Part shown: one piece after another, positions 1 to 9,881 of the stretch
How the letters are laid out: each line of letters opens with the position of its first letter
Position numbering within the stretch: position 1 is the stretch's first letter
DNA from: Mucilaginibacter inviolabilis
Lineage (GTDB): Bacteria; Bacteroidota; Bacteroidia; Sphingobacteriales; Sphingobacteriaceae
DNA length: 64,000 bases
Assembly (NCBI RefSeq): GCF_011089895.1
Contig: NZ_JAANAT010000002.1
Location: forward strand, 797,522 to 861,521
Direction: 5' to 3'
Notes under the pieces: model-generated
What the model was told of the DNA's origin: nothing
What the model saw: only the letters and a program-made list of their open reading frames with translations
Database searches by the model: none
Made by a program: the position numbers and the translations under genes

Positions 1-3000
1 ACCGACGCGCAGTTTCAGTTTGATAACCAGATAAAACTGGATTACACCGGGTCGCCGGATGAGATCATCCAAAAAGTGGAAGCCGGTACGGTAAGCATGC
101 CTTTGAATACCACGCTTATCACGGGCAGTCAGGCATTGTTTGGTCTTAAAACTAAACTAAAGTTTGGCCGCCTGGATGTAACCAGTATTTTGTCGCAGCA
201 GCGGTCGCAGTCCAAAACCATTACTATAACCAATGGTTCACAGCAAGGGGAGTTCCGGGTAACACCGGCCGATTATGAAGCGAATAAACACTTCTTTTTA
301 TCACAGTATTTTCGAGATAATTACGATAAGGCGCTATCGCGGATACCCATTATCAGCTCCAATGTAAATATTACCAAAATTGAGGTTTGGACTACCAATC
401 GTACCAATGTTACTACCGATTCAAGAGATATATTGGCTTTCCTGGATTTGGGTGAAAACAACCCCTATAATAAAACAAGGATACAAGGTGGAGGTAGTGT
501 TTACCCGGCAGGTTTTAAAGGCCCGGGTTTTGCGCAGCAATCAAACTCTCTGTTAAATAATTTACCTGCCGATGCACGTCAAACCAATTCAAATTCAGTA
601 GCAAGTTATTTTCAAAGTACAGGAGCCACAGATAACTACTCCAAACTCACTTATGCCCGTAAGCTTACCGATAAAGAATATACCCTGCACCCGCAGTTGG
701 GATATATATCGCTTAATTATCCCTTGAATAATGATGAGGTGCTGGCGGTAGCTTACCAGTACACGGTTAACGGGCAACAATACCAGGTGGGTGAGTTTAG
801 CAGCGACGTGGCGGTTGATCCCAATACTCCAAAGGTATTGTACGTGAAATTACTGAAAGGTGAACTGTTGAAAACCAGTTTACCAACCTGGAAACTGATG
901 ATGAAAAACATTTACTCATTAGGCGCTTTCCAGGTGAGCCCTACCGATTTTAAACTTACAGTTACCAGACTTGATGACAAATCGGGTATCGAGAAGACGG
1001 TGATGGAAGAGGGGCAAAACACCAAAGGAAAACTCTGGTTGCAGATCACAGATCTCGATAATCTCAATCAACAAAATAACCTTCAACCCGATGGCTATTT
1101 TGACTTTTTGGAAGGGATCACCATCGATTCGCAAAACGGCCGGATCATGTTCCCGGTGCTGGAGCCTTTTGGTTCCGATCTGAATAAAAAGTTCTTGCCC
1201 GGTGAGTCTGACCTGGCTAAGCGATATGTATACCAGCCTTTGTATGACTCAACCAAAACCATAGCACAGCAGTATTTTCCCAATTTAAACCGATATGTAA
1301 TTAAAGGTACTTATACCTCAACGGGAGGGTCAGAGTATCAGCTTAACGCCGTAAATATTCCGCAGGGATCTGTTAATGTAACTGCCGGTTCTTTGAAGCT
1401 GCAGGAAGGTAATGATTATACCGTTGATTATAACTCTGGCCGTATCCGGATATTGAATCAGGCCCTGTTATCATCAGGGCAACCCATTACAGTTAAACTG
1501 GAAAATAATGAACTGTTTGGCGTGCAGCAAAAGTCGTTGTATGGATCAAGATTTGATTATCACGTTAATGATAAACTTAACCTGGGTGGTACCATTATGC
1601 ACCTTACGGAGCAACCACTCAATCAGAATGAAGTTGCCGGACAGGAATCGATATCCAATACCATATGGGGTTTTGATGCTAATTATAGTTCAGAGTCACG
1701 ATTGCTCACGCGGCTCGTTGATAAGATTCCATTTATTCATACCAAAGTTCCGTCGTCTATAAATTTCTCGGGCGAGTTTGCGCAATTGCTGCCTGGAAGT
1801 CCGAGCGCCCTGAACTTTGCCGGCTCAAAAAATGGTACTTCCTACCTGGATGATTTTGAAAACAGCCAGTCGGTAATTGACGTAAAAAGTGCCAATACCT
1901 GGCAAATATCGGGTACTCCGCAACTCTTTCCGGAGTCAGCATTATTTAATGATTTGAGTTATGGCTACAATAGGGCCCGACTTGCATTTTATAATATCGA
2001 CCCTATATTTTACACCAATACTGGTAGTATCCCTATATCAAAGGCTGAGCTTTCCAATCATTATGTAAGGCAGATCATTGAACAGGAAGTATTTCCGTTT
2101 AAACAGCCTGCTACCGGACAGCAATTAAGTATTGCCACACTTAACCTGGCCTTTTATCCAACGGTGCGCGGGCCATATAACTACACAACCAACGGTATTA
2201 ATAACGATGGTACATTGCAAAACCCCAAAACACGCTGGGGCGGTATGTTCAGGAAAATGGAAACCAATGATTTTGAATCCTTAAACGTTTCATACATTGA
2301 GTTTTGGGTAATGGACCCTTTCATTTACAAACCAAATTCGGCCGGCGGCGATCTGTATTTTAACCTGGGTAGCATATCTGAAGATATACTAAAAGACGGA
2401 CGTAAAAGTTTAGAGAATGCCCTGCCAGTTAATGGAGACCTGTCGCAGGTTGATGAAACCAACTGGGGGCGTGTATCTAAACTGCAACCGGTGATAAACG
2501 CCTTTGATAATAACCCGGATTCGCGCAAATTACAGGATGTGGGTTTAGATGGTTTAAATGATGCCGACGAAAAAACGAAATTTGCCCCTATCGTACAACA
2601 GGTAACCAGCCGGTTAAACGCGCAGGCTGCCAGCAGCTTCTCGGCCGACCCTTCTTCTGATGATTATCAGTATTATCAGGGTCGTGATCTGGATCAGGCC
2701 AGGGCCGGTATCTTGGATCGTTATAGTAAATACAACGGTACTGATGGAAACTCCAAAACGGCCGAACAATCACAGGCTGAACTTGGAATACAAAATTCCG
2801 CGGCTACCTCACTGCCCGACGGTGAAGATATCAACCGGGATAATAATATGAGCCAGGAAGATTCATATTTCCAGTACAAGGTATCTATACGCCCTGGGGA
2901 TATGGTAGTTGGTCAAAATAATATCAGTGATAAGGTTACCGCTTCTGTGAAACTGGCCAATGGCAGTACGCAAATGGTTAGCTGGTACCAGTTCCGGATT

Positions 3001-6000
3001 CCCATAACAAATTATCAGGCACAGGTAGGTAACATCCAGGATTTTAAAGCCATTCGCTTTATGCGGATGTTCATGACCAACTTTGCCGATACCGCCATAC
3101 TACGTTTTGCTACCCTGCAACTGGTACGCGGCGAGTGGCGTACTTTTAATGTCGAAAGAAACCCACTGAATGTTATTGCCGACCCGGCCATTCCAAATCC
3201 GCCGCTTGATAACTCTACGCTTGATGTACAAGCAGTAAGTATTGAGCAAAATGGTAACCGTACGCCTATACCTTATGTAGTACCACCAGGTATTAATCGT
3301 CAGCGAAATTATAATAACCTGCAAACAGATACCAAACTCAACGAGCAATCGCTTTCGTTAGAGATAAAAAGCCTGCGTGATGGATATTCAAGAGCAGCCT
3401 TCAAAACCTTTTTTAATGATCTGCGCTCCTATAAACGCCTGCAGATGTTTGTACACGCCGAAGGCGATCAGCTGAAGGATAATGATTTGAATGCCTTTAT
3501 CCGTTTAGGGGTTGATTACCAGGATAACTACTATGAATACCAGGTACCCTTAAAGGTTACCTTGCCTGGTACCCGCGATCCGGATGCGATATGGCCCGCC
3601 GCCAACTCGATAGATCTGGAGCTGGATCTGTTAACCCGTGCCAAGCTTAAACGCAACCACTCCAATGTGCCTTACAACCAGGTGTTTAAATACGTGGAGG
3701 GTAATCAAACAGTTTATATCAAAGGTCAGCCGGATCTGAGCAAGTTGCGTACGGTTATGCTGGGTGTACGTAACCCCTATAAGGGCGCACAGCCATCAAA
3801 TATTGACGACGGGATGGATAAAAGTGGTACCGTTTGGTTTGACGAGCTAAGATTAACCGATTTTGACCAGCGTGGTGGATGGGCTGCAACGGCGCGGTTT
3901 GATGCCAAACTTGCCGATTTTGCCGATATCACCATAGCAGGCACCAAAACTACTATCGGTTTTGGTACTCTTGATTCCCGTTTAAATGACAGGAGCCGCA
4001 GTGACGATCAAACTTATGATGTATCCGCTAATATGGAGCTTGGAAAATTCTTCCCGGCTAAGAGTGGCATCCATATACCAACCTATGTCAATGTGTCGAA
4101 ACAAACGAGTATGCCACAATATGACCCTGGTGCGCCCGATGTGGAACTCAAGGCATCCTTGGCAGCTGCCACTTCCAGCCAGGAACGTGACTCTATACGC
4201 AATGCTGCTGTTGATTATACCCTGCGTAGAAGTATCAACTTTACCAATGTACATAAAGCAAGAACAGACCCCAATGCGCCCAATCATTTATGGGATGTAG
4301 AAAACCTGACTGCTTCCTACGCCTATACAGAATATACGCACCATGATTTTGTAACCCAAAACGATCTGGAAAAAACATATAATTTGACGCTGGCCTATAA
4401 TTACACTAATCAACCAAAATATTATAGTCCGTTTGCTAAGATCATTAAGAGCAACCTGCTGGCGCTTTTCCGGGATATCAATTTTAGTATCCTGCCTTCG
4501 AGGTTAAACCTGAGTATCAATTTTGATCGCTTCTACTCTGAAAATACCTTGCGGGATAATGACCCTAATAATTTTATCCCTGTACCAACAACCACATTCA
4601 ATAAGTATTTTAATATTACCCGGGTTTACGGTATCGGCTGGAATCTTTCTAAGTCATTACAAATGGATATCGATGCAACTAATCTGTCGGTGGTTGATGA
4701 ACCTGCTGGTCGTATCAATGGTTTAAAGCGGGATACCCTGTGGGACAATCTGAAAAAACTGGGACGCACCACTAATTACAACCACACCATCAACTTTAAC
4801 TATAACGTGCCGTTCGCCAAAATACCTGGAATGGACTGGATAACCACGGTAGCCCGTTACAGCGCACATTTTAACTGGCAAACTCAACCCCTGTTTGCTA
4901 TTAACGATCCTACTTATGATGTGGGTAACAGCATACAAAACTCCAGGGCCATACAGCTAAACCCAACATTAAATATGGTGGCCCTGTACAATAAATTCCC
5001 GTTCATACGTAAGGCCAATAATCCTAATAATACCAAAACCGGTTTTGATGGCTTCCTGATAGGATTGTTAACTAGTGTCAAAAACCTCAGCGCTACTTAT
5101 ACCCGCACCCAGGGTATATTTTTGCCAGGATATTTGCCGCAGTCGGGCTTTTTTGGCTCGGATGCCGGGGCCCCGGGTTTAGGGTTCTTATTGGGAAGTC
5201 AGGCAGATATCCGGGCCAAGGCCGTAGCCAACGGCTGGATCACGAAGGATACCCTGCAAAACCAGTTGTATGTAACCACCATGAACGAGGATATGCATTT
5301 CAGGGGTATTATTGAACCTATTAAGGATCTGCGCATTGAGCTGATTGCCTTTAAAACCCAGGATCATAATTACCAGGCCAATTTTAAATACCTCCCTACA
5401 ACCAACAGTATTGAATCATTAAGTCCGGTAACTACGGGTAATTACAGCATATCGTTTTTAACTATTGCCACTGCCTTCAAAAAAACAACCGGGGTTGATA
5501 ATACTTCGCCTATTTATCAAAAGCTTTTGGATAGCCGCGCTATTATCTCTAAAAAATTAGGAGCAACAAATCCAAATTCCGCGGGTAGCACCGATGGCTA
5601 TGCCGACGGTTACGGGCCAAACTCACAGAATGTATTGGTGCCGGCTTTTCTGGCTGCGTACACAGGTAAAAACCCGGCTAAAAGTAATCTTTCACAGTTT
5701 CCGTCTATCCCGATACCAAACTGGCAAATCACTTATAATGGCTTGAGCAAGATCCCGTTTTTACAGGATATTTTTGACTCGTTTGATCTGAGTCATGGCT
5801 ACCGCTCATCCTATAACGTGAACGGTTTTACCTCTTTACTGCAATATCAGGAAGCAAACGGCGCCGTTAGTTCAAGGGATCTTAACAACGACTTTTTGCC
5901 TCAGTACCAATTTTCGCAGGTAACTATTTTTGAACAATTTGTGCCATTACTGGGTGCCAGTATGCGCTTTAAGAACAGTATGACCACCAATGTGGAATAC

Positions 6001-6396
6001 AGGCAAAGCCGGTCGTTAAGCCTGAGCTTGCTTAATAGTCAACTGGCTCAGCAAAACGAGCGGATCATCGTGTTTGGTTTTGGCTATCATACCAAAAATT
6101 TCCATTTCCCCTTTGGCTGGTTTAGCGGACCGGGCAAGGATAACGATGTTAATTTTAAACTCGATTTCTCCCTGCGCGATAATAAAACCCTTATATACCG
6201 GGCCGATGTGCAGGAAGCCGAAATATCATCAGGAGCGCAAAATATTACCGTGCGGCCGTCCATTGATTATGTAATTAACCAGCGGTTTAATTTGAACTTG
6301 TTTTATGATTCGAATATTACCAAGCCGTATACTTCGCAAACATTTAATACCGCATATACCAATTTTGGCATCAACCTTAAATTGCTGCTGCAATAG
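1..6396 (+). CDS. sprA: SprA (Sov) type IX secretion translocon, 5' end off the window
   Basis: The reading frame is open from base 1 to the TAG at 6394-6396, giving 2131 codons, so the gene begins upstream of the window; the GTG at 76 is only an internal codon. SprA/Sov is the giant outer-membrane beta-barrel through which the type IX secretion system exports folded proteins in Bacteroidota. The protein shows the long run of alternating, aromatic-rich beta-strand sequence typical of the family, with segments such as SRIPIISSNVNITKIEVW, repeated FDELRLTDF-like strands and a C-terminal strand ending NLKLLLQ. Family members are usually about 2300-2500 residues, so a few hundred N-terminal residues are missing here. 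Identification rests on size and sequence character; porD lies in the same window at 59-60 kb. Confidence 0.93.
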   Translation, partial: TDAQFQFDNQIKLDYTGSPDEIIQKVEAGTVSMPLNTTLITGSQALFGLKTKLKFGRLDVTSILSQQRSQSKTITITNGSQQGEFRVTPADYEANKHFFLSQYFRDNYDKALSRIPIISSNVNITKIEVWTTNRTNVTTDSRDILAFLDLGENNPYNKTRIQGGGSVYPAGFKGPGFAQQSNSLLNNLPADARQTNSNSVASYFQSTGATDNYSKLTYARKLTDKEYTLHPQLGYISLNYPLNNDEVLAVAYQYTVNGQQYQVGEFSSDVAVDPNTPKVLYVKLLKGELLKTSLPTWKLMMKNIYSLGAFQVSPTDFKLTVTRLDDKSGIEKTVMEEGQNTKGKLWLQITDLDNLNQQNNLQPDGYFDFLEGITIDSQNGRIMFPVLEPFGSDLNKKFLPGESDLAKRYVYQPLYDSTKTIAQQYFPNLNRYVIKGTYTSTGGSEYQLNAVNIPQGSVNVTAGSLKLQEGNDYTVDYNSGRIRILNQALLSSGQPITVKLENNELFGVQQKSLYGSRFDYHVNDKLNLGGTIMHLTEQPLNQNEVAGQESISNTIWGFDANYSSESRLLTRLVDKIPFIHTKVPSSINFSGEFAQLLPGSPSALNFAGSKNGTSYLDDFENSQSVIDVKSANTWQISGTPQLFPESALFNDLSYGYNRARLAFYNIDPIFYTNTGSIPISKAELSNHYVRQIIEQEVFPFKQPATGQQLSIATLNLAFYPTVRGPYNYTTNGINNDGTLQNPKTRWGGMFRKMETNDFESLNVSYIEFWVMDPFIYKPNSAGGDLYFNLGSISEDILKDGRKSLENALPVNGDLSQVDETNWGRVSKLQPVINAFDNNPDSRKLQDVGLDGLNDADEKTKFAPIVQQVTSRLNAQAASSFSADPSSDDYQYYQGRDLDQARAGILDRYSKYNGTDGNSKTAEQSQAELGIQNSAATSLPDGEDINRDNNMSQEDSYFQYKVSIRPGDMVVGQNNISDKVTASVKLANGSTQMVSWYQFRIPITNYQAQVGNIQDFKAIRFMRMFMTNFADTAILRFATLQLVRGEWRTFNVERNPLNVIADPAIPNPPLDNSTLDVQAVSIEQNGNRTPIPYVVPPGINRQRNYNNLQTDTKLNEQSLSLEIKSLRDGYSRAAFKTFFNDLRSYKRLQMFVHAEGDQLKDNDLNAFIRLGVDYQDNYYEYQVPLKVTLPGTRDPDAIWPAANSIDLELDLLTRAKLKRNHSNVPYNQVFKYVEGNQTVYIKGQPDLSKLRTVMLGVRNPYKGAQPSNIDDGMDKSGTVWFDELRLTDFDQRGGWAATARFDAKLADFADITIAGTKTTIGFGTLDSRLNDRSRSDDQTYDVSANMELGKFFPAKSGIHIPTYVNVSKQTSMPQYDPGAPDVELKASLAAATSSQERDSIRNAAVDYTLRRSINFTNVHKARTDPNAPNHLWDVENLTASYAYTEYTHHDFVTQNDLEKTYNLTLAYNYTNQPKYYSPFAKIIKSNLLALFRDINFSILPSRLNLSINFDRFYSENTLRDNDPNNFIPVPTTTFNKYFNITRVYGIGWNLSKSLQMDIDATNLSVVDEPAGRINGLKRDTLWDNLKKLGRTTNYNHTINFNYNVPFAKIPGMDWITTVARYSAHFNWQTQPLFAINDPTYDVGNSIQNSRAIQLNPTLNMVALYNKFPFIRKANNPNNTKTGFDGFLIGLLTSVKNLSATYTRTQGIFLPGYLPQSGFFGSDAGAPGLGFLLGSQADIRAKAVANGWITKDTLQNQLYVTTMNEDMHFRGIIEPIKDLRIELIAFKTQDHNYQANFKYLPTTNSIESLSPVTTGNYSISFLTIATAFKKTTGVDNTSPIYQKLLDSRAIISKKLGATNPNSAGSTDGYADGYGPNSQNVLVPAFLAAYTGKNPAKSNLSQFPSIPIPNWQITYNGLSKIPFLQDIFDSFDLSHGYRSSYNVNGFTSLLQYQEANGAVSSRDLNNDFLPQYQFSQVTIFEQFVPLLGASMRFKNSMTTNVEYRQSRSLSLSLLNSQLAQQNERIIVFGFGYHTKNFHFPFGWFSGPGKDNDVNFKLDFSLRDNKTLIYRADVQEAEISSGAQNITVRPSIDYVINQRFNLNLFYDSNITKPYTSQTFNTAYTNFGINLKLLLQ

Positions 6397-6632
6397 ATGG
6401 GGGTTAATTATTCAAAAACTTTTTAAACCTTAAATTTTAACACTTTTCTGGCCAAAAACAGGATAAAAACAATCGAAAACTCGTTCAAAACCCCTCGTTT
6501 TAACACTTTTTAACAAATTACAACATCGTTTTTACGTGTTTTAAAAACTTTAAAAAGTATTAATTTGTTGATTGTCAAATAACTATATGCTAATGTCTCG
6601 GTTTTGGGCTTGTTTTGTCCTTTAACCAAACA

Positions 6633-6662
6633 GCCCGGTTATCTGGAAAAAGATAACCGGGC
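6633..6662. terminator. Hairpin between convergent sprA and yceI-like genes
   Basis: A perfect 12-bp inverted repeat (GCCCGGTTATCT, loop GGAAAA, complementary arm) lies between two convergent genes. Neither side has a strong U-tract, so termination is inferred from the stable stem and the location. The rest of the 6397-6841 gap is AT-rich and I see no gene in it. Confidence 0.6.
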
Positions 6663-6841
6663 CGTGATTGATATAAAGATACGAAATTTAAGAAGAATAC
6701 CCAAACATCGCATTGAACTTGTTTCGATCATCCCACCAGCAAGGTGTGCAATATGAGAACTAATTTCTTGAGAGATCAAAATCGTTCTTAACGGATGGAG
6801 GCTTTTCTGAAGGCTCCGGTTATATTTTTAGTTTATCCAAA

Positions 6842-7363
6842 TTAATCTGTTCGGCAGGTAATGGTTAATTCTACGTTACTCCCAACCATAAATGTCCCAT
6901 CCCCTCCAATTTTATAATCTAATCGGTTTAGTTTCAAAGAGCCACTAAATACATTTTGTGTATACTTAAAGGGGAACTCTACATACTTGGTAATTCCATG
7001 TAGCATTAGTTTACCTTTTACTAAATAACCATCGCTGGTTCTTGAAACCTGGGATGATTTGAAACAAATTGTTGGATATTTTTCTGCGTCAAAGTAATCA
7101 GCGCCTTTTAAGTGCTCATCTCTTTTTTTATTCTCAGTATTAATAGTAGCTGTTTTGATACAGACTTCGAATTCCGAAGCAGACGGATTGTTCGCGGAAA
7201 AGTTTACGTTCCCTTCCATTCCTTTGAAGGTGCCGGTTACTGTACGGACACCCATATTACGAATCTTGAACTCGACCACTGATTTTTCTGTATTGATCGT
7301 TTGTCCCATTGTTTCTGTTATCATTCCTAAACCCATAATTAGTATTGTGATTAATTTTTTCAT
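6842..7363 (-). CDS. YceI family secreted protein
   Basis: A 173-residue protein if translation starts at the ATG at 7363, which gives the signal peptide MKKLITILIMGLGMITETMG; the frame stays open to 7387 but that would add eight residues before the signal. The mature part fits the YceI-like lipocalin fold: alternating strands, an N-terminal INTEKSVVEFKIRNMG strand, a central DEHLKGADYFDAEKYPTICF block and a C-terminal KIGGDGTFMVGSNVEL strand. YceI proteins bind isoprenoid or amphiphilic ligands in the periplasm; the ligand here is unknown. It is divergent from an HxlR regulator with a repeated operator-like site between them, so HxlR may control it. Confidence 0.88.
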   Translation of the reverse strand: MKKLITILIMGLGMITETMGQTINTEKSVVEFKIRNMGVRTVTGTFKGMEGNVNFSANNPSASEFEVCIKTATINTENKKRDEHLKGADYFDAEKYPTICFKSSQVSRTSDGYLVKGKLMLHGITKYVEFPFKYTQNVFSGSLKLNRLDYKIGGDGTFMVGSNVELTITCRTD

Positions 7364-7367
7364 TTTC

Positions 7368-7402
7368 TTTTTGAGATTGCATGGCAATATTATATAGTTT
7401 TG
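7368..7402 (+). promoter_or_regulatory. Promoter for the HxlR regulator
   Basis: TAGTTTTG at 7395-7402 matches the Bacteroidota -7 consensus TAnnTTTG exactly. A TTTTG at 7369-7373 lies 21 bp upstream as the -33 element. The predicted start of transcription, about 7407, is just upstream of the tandem repeats at 7413-7460. Confidence 0.55.
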
Positions 7403-7412
7403 CTTACTTTTT

Positions 7413-7460
7413 GTAATCAGTTACCTATAGGTAATCAGTTACCTGGAGGTAATCAAATTA
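7413..7460. repeat. Tandem 18-bp operator-like repeats in the hxlR leader
   Basis: GTAATCAGTTACCTATAG (7413-7430) is followed directly by GTAATCAGTTACCTGGAG (7431-7448) and a partial third unit, GTAATCAAATTA (7449-7460). Each full unit contains the interrupted palindrome GTAA-TCAG-TTAC. The array lies between the predicted transcription start and the ATG, and its second unit runs into the Shine-Dalgarno GGAGG at 7445-7449. This suits an autoregulatory HxlR operator; binding is inferred. Confidence 0.6.
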
Positions 7461-7462
7461 GA

Positions 7463-7813
7463 ATGATGAAAAAGAGAGAACATAAAGAATGTTTGTCAAT
7501 CCTTCAGCCCGTCAGGGACTCATTAGATGTAATTAATGGTAAATGGAAAATTTTGATACTGATTTCTATTTGGGAAGGCAACAAATATTTTCGGGAAATA
7601 GAGCGCAGTATTCCTAAACTTTCGACCAAAGTACTGGCAAATGAATTAAAACAGTTGGAAGACCACTATCTGATAACCCGTAAAATAATCAATGGATTTC
7701 CTGTCAGGACAGAATACGCATTAACAGAATATGCAAAAACGTTGGAAAACTTGATCCTGGAGCTCCAAAAATGGGGTATCAATCACCGTAAAAAGATCAC
7801 AGGGCGGGATTAA
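7463..7813 (+). CDS. HxlR family transcriptional regulator
   Basis: A winged helix-turn-helix protein of 116 residues from the ATG at 7463, chosen because GGAGG at 7445-7449 sits 13 nt upstream. The HxlR core is clear: CLSILQPVRDSLDVINGKWKI-type N-terminus, FREIERSIPKLSTKVLANEL recognition region, then a wing with RTEYALTEYAKTLENLI. HxlR proteins bind as dimers and often respond to aldehydes, quinones or redox stress; several control one divergent gene. The ligand cannot be read from the sequence. The divergent YceI-like gene is the natural candidate target besides hxlR itself. Confidence 0.88.
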   Translation: MMKKREHKECLSILQPVRDSLDVINGKWKILILISIWEGNKYFREIERSIPKLSTKVLANELKQLEDHYLITRKIINGFPVRTEYALTEYAKTLENLILELQKWGINHRKKITGRD

Positions 7814-7940
7814 TTGGTCATCACAAGTTCAGGATAGCAAGATTCATTTTGCCGTCTACCCGTTGCCTGTGCCCTCACAGGCAATTTCTTTTTGTGTCAA
7901 GGTTGTCCTGTGAGAACAATGGGATGAAATTTATATATCA

Positions 7941-8026
7941 TGTCATTGCTGCGAAGCGTGGCAATCTCCTCGCGTTCTAATTAATAAGAATAGCTACGAG
8001 ATTGCCACGCTTCGCTCGCAATGACA
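7941..8026. repeat. Dispersed palindrome, family A copy 1
   Basis: Long inverted repeat with arms 7941-7968 and 7998-8026, complementary apart from one short mismatch or indel, around a 29-nt loop. The arms carry the motifs GTCATTG and GAAGC..GGCAATCTC that recur at 21.9, 41.5, 50.5 and 59.1 kb. It fills the 7814-8060 gap between convergent genes and may fold as a transcription-ending hairpin; no gene is seen there. Confidence 0.8.
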
Positions 8027-8060
8027 TAGTTTTTTCTTTACTACGATTAACAGCATCTAT

Positions 8061-9863
8061 TTATTTATTCAATTCCTTCTGGCGCTTTTTTTCGGCTTTG
8101 CGCTTTTTGCGGGCTTCTTTTCGGGCCTTGTGATCGCGTTTATTCTTTTGGTGCTCCTCCAGCCTGGCTTTGGTTTCCTGCTGCTTTTTGGCATCGAGGC
8201 CTACGCAGGGCTTTATACCCTCGAGCAGGGTTTTCCACATAGTTTTAAAAAAAGGAGATTCTTTGGGTCGCAAATAAACCACATTGGCCGAACGCGGTGT
8301 TTGTCCGGCTTTATCCGGATTATCATGTTTGAGCACGAACAAATTGGCAAACATCGACATTACCGAACGTTTTTTCAACCGGTCATTAGCCGTGTCGACC
8401 TGAAATATGTTTACTTTCAGGTTGTTGTATAAAAAACCTACATGGCCCTTAAATACATTGGCATTGGCCTGTATGTCAAAACTTAACTCTTTAATGGTTC
8501 CCCCAGCGGCCTTTACCATGGCCAGCGGCATTACTGCCGGGTTAAGCGTTTGCAGACTCATGGGGCCCAGGGTTCCTTTATAAGTAAAGGCCGCGTTTTT
8601 ATCGGTTAGGTTAAAGGCAAACTGAACATCCAGTTTGCCCCGGTTCATGAAATAGGTAGTAAGATTTACAGAAGTAATATTGTTTTTGGCCAGCGTGGCT
8701 TTGTTGTTGGTGATGTTGTAGAAATGACCGCTGGTATTATTAAAGGTAACCGTACCTGTTTTGTTCGACTTATGATTGAACTCGGAGTATTCCACATTAA
8801 TATGATGTACACGCACGGTATCAATATTCAGATCGATACCCATTTGCTGTATCATCATATTGGGAAAGGTTTTTACCTTATCAGTTGTTATGGTCTTTGT
8901 TTTATTGGGGTTGTTGAATACCCGGATACTGCCCCGGTTCAACGCCAGGTTTGACGCCGTTACCCGCCGGTATTTATGATAGCTTAAAAAATCAAAATTA
9001 TTGAGTTGCAGGCTATCGATATCTACACCGAAACGATCGTTATTGCTTTTGTTAAAAAATATATCTGTTTTAACCGGCAAAAGCTGCATTCCTTCTACAT
9101 TTAACTGCGATTTGAGCGTAGAGAGCTTTAGATATTTAATCTTATAAGTATACAAGCCGCTGGCGGTTTTGCCGGTATAATTGTTTAGCTCGGTTATCAC
9201 GTCCTTGCAATAAAGCAAACGCGAGCGATCTGTTTGCGTGGCCGAATCAATAAGCAGGTCGTTAGCCGTCAGGTTCATTTCTTTCAGTTCGGAAATGGCT
9301 ACTTTATTGCCCGAATAATCGTGGTATTTAAATTTTACATCATTAAGCAGTATTTGCCCAATGTGGATAGATTTTAAACTTTTAGAGATCTTTTGCCAGG
9401 CCGTACGGTGATCTTTTAAAACCGTATCCTTAGTATGGTTAAGCTGGTAACTGATGTTTACCTCGGGCTCGTTTAAAATTATCCGGCCTATATTGAGTTT
9501 GTGTCTGAAATACAGACTAAGCGGATGCACATGCAACAGGATAAGACGCTTTACATGCAGCTCAACCAGGTTATTGGGAGCCAGATGCTGTTTCTTTTTT
9601 TGGTTGTAAACGGCCGTGTCGGGCTTTAGGGTGATATTGTAAAGCGTTATTTTACCTTGCAATACATGCAGTTCGGCATCAGTAAAATCAATTCTATACA
9701 GGCTGTCGCTGCTGCTTAATACCACATCATGAACCTTGTTGGCCAAAATAGGCGACCAGTACCGGTTAACAACAAATGCCAGAAGAAAAATAATGATTAC
9801 CGGTATCAGCACAAACTTAAAAACTATTTTTTGCCACTTGTGCTTTAAAAACTTAAACTCCAT
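8061..9863 (-). CDS. AsmA/DUF748-like membrane-anchored protein, paralogue 1
   Basis: A 600-residue protein with one N-terminal transmembrane segment (about residues 14-32), a long periplasmic region of short repeated beta-strands, and a very basic Lys/Arg-rich tail (about the last 45 residues). Repeated phrases such as the IDSLQLNNFDFLSYHK and IGQILLNDVKFKYHD types resemble AsmA/DUF748 proteins, which build long lipid-groove beta-helices in the envelope. No catalytic motif is seen. The gene 18 bp upstream is a clear paralogue with the same layout, including a 'DNPD' block and an 'LLEG-KP-VG' block near the C-terminus. Function is unassigned; lipid transport or envelope maintenance is an inference from the fold class. 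Confidence 0.7.
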   Translation of the reverse strand: MEFKFLKHKWQKIVFKFVLIPVIIIFLLAFVVNRYWSPILANKVHDVVLSSSDSLYRIDFTDAELHVLQGKITLYNITLKPDTAVYNQKKKQHLAPNNLVELHVKRLILLHVHPLSLYFRHKLNIGRIILNEPEVNISYQLNHTKDTVLKDHRTAWQKISKSLKSIHIGQILLNDVKFKYHDYSGNKVAISELKEMNLTANDLLIDSATQTDRSRLLYCKDVITELNNYTGKTASGLYTYKIKYLKLSTLKSQLNVEGMQLLPVKTDIFFNKSNNDRFGVDIDSLQLNNFDFLSYHKYRRVTASNLALNRGSIRVFNNPNKTKTITTDKVKTFPNMMIQQMGIDLNIDTVRVHHINVEYSEFNHKSNKTGTVTFNNTSGHFYNITNNKATLAKNNITSVNLTTYFMNRGKLDVQFAFNLTDKNAAFTYKGTLGPMSLQTLNPAVMPLAMVKAAGGTIKELSFDIQANANVFKGHVGFLYNNLKVNIFQVDTANDRLKKRSVMSMFANLFVLKHDNPDKAGQTPRSANVVYLRPKESPFFKTMWKTLLEGIKPCVGLDAKKQQETKARLEEHQKNKRDHKARKEARKKRKAEKKRQKELNK

Positions 9864-9881
9864 TTACCGGTTTTCTTTCTC

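Noticed and set aside
7941..8026. tRNA or small RNA gene in the hairpin-rich gaps
   Set aside because: The stems are long simple inverted repeats shared between sites, not cloverleaf folds; no anticodon arm or T-loop motif was found.
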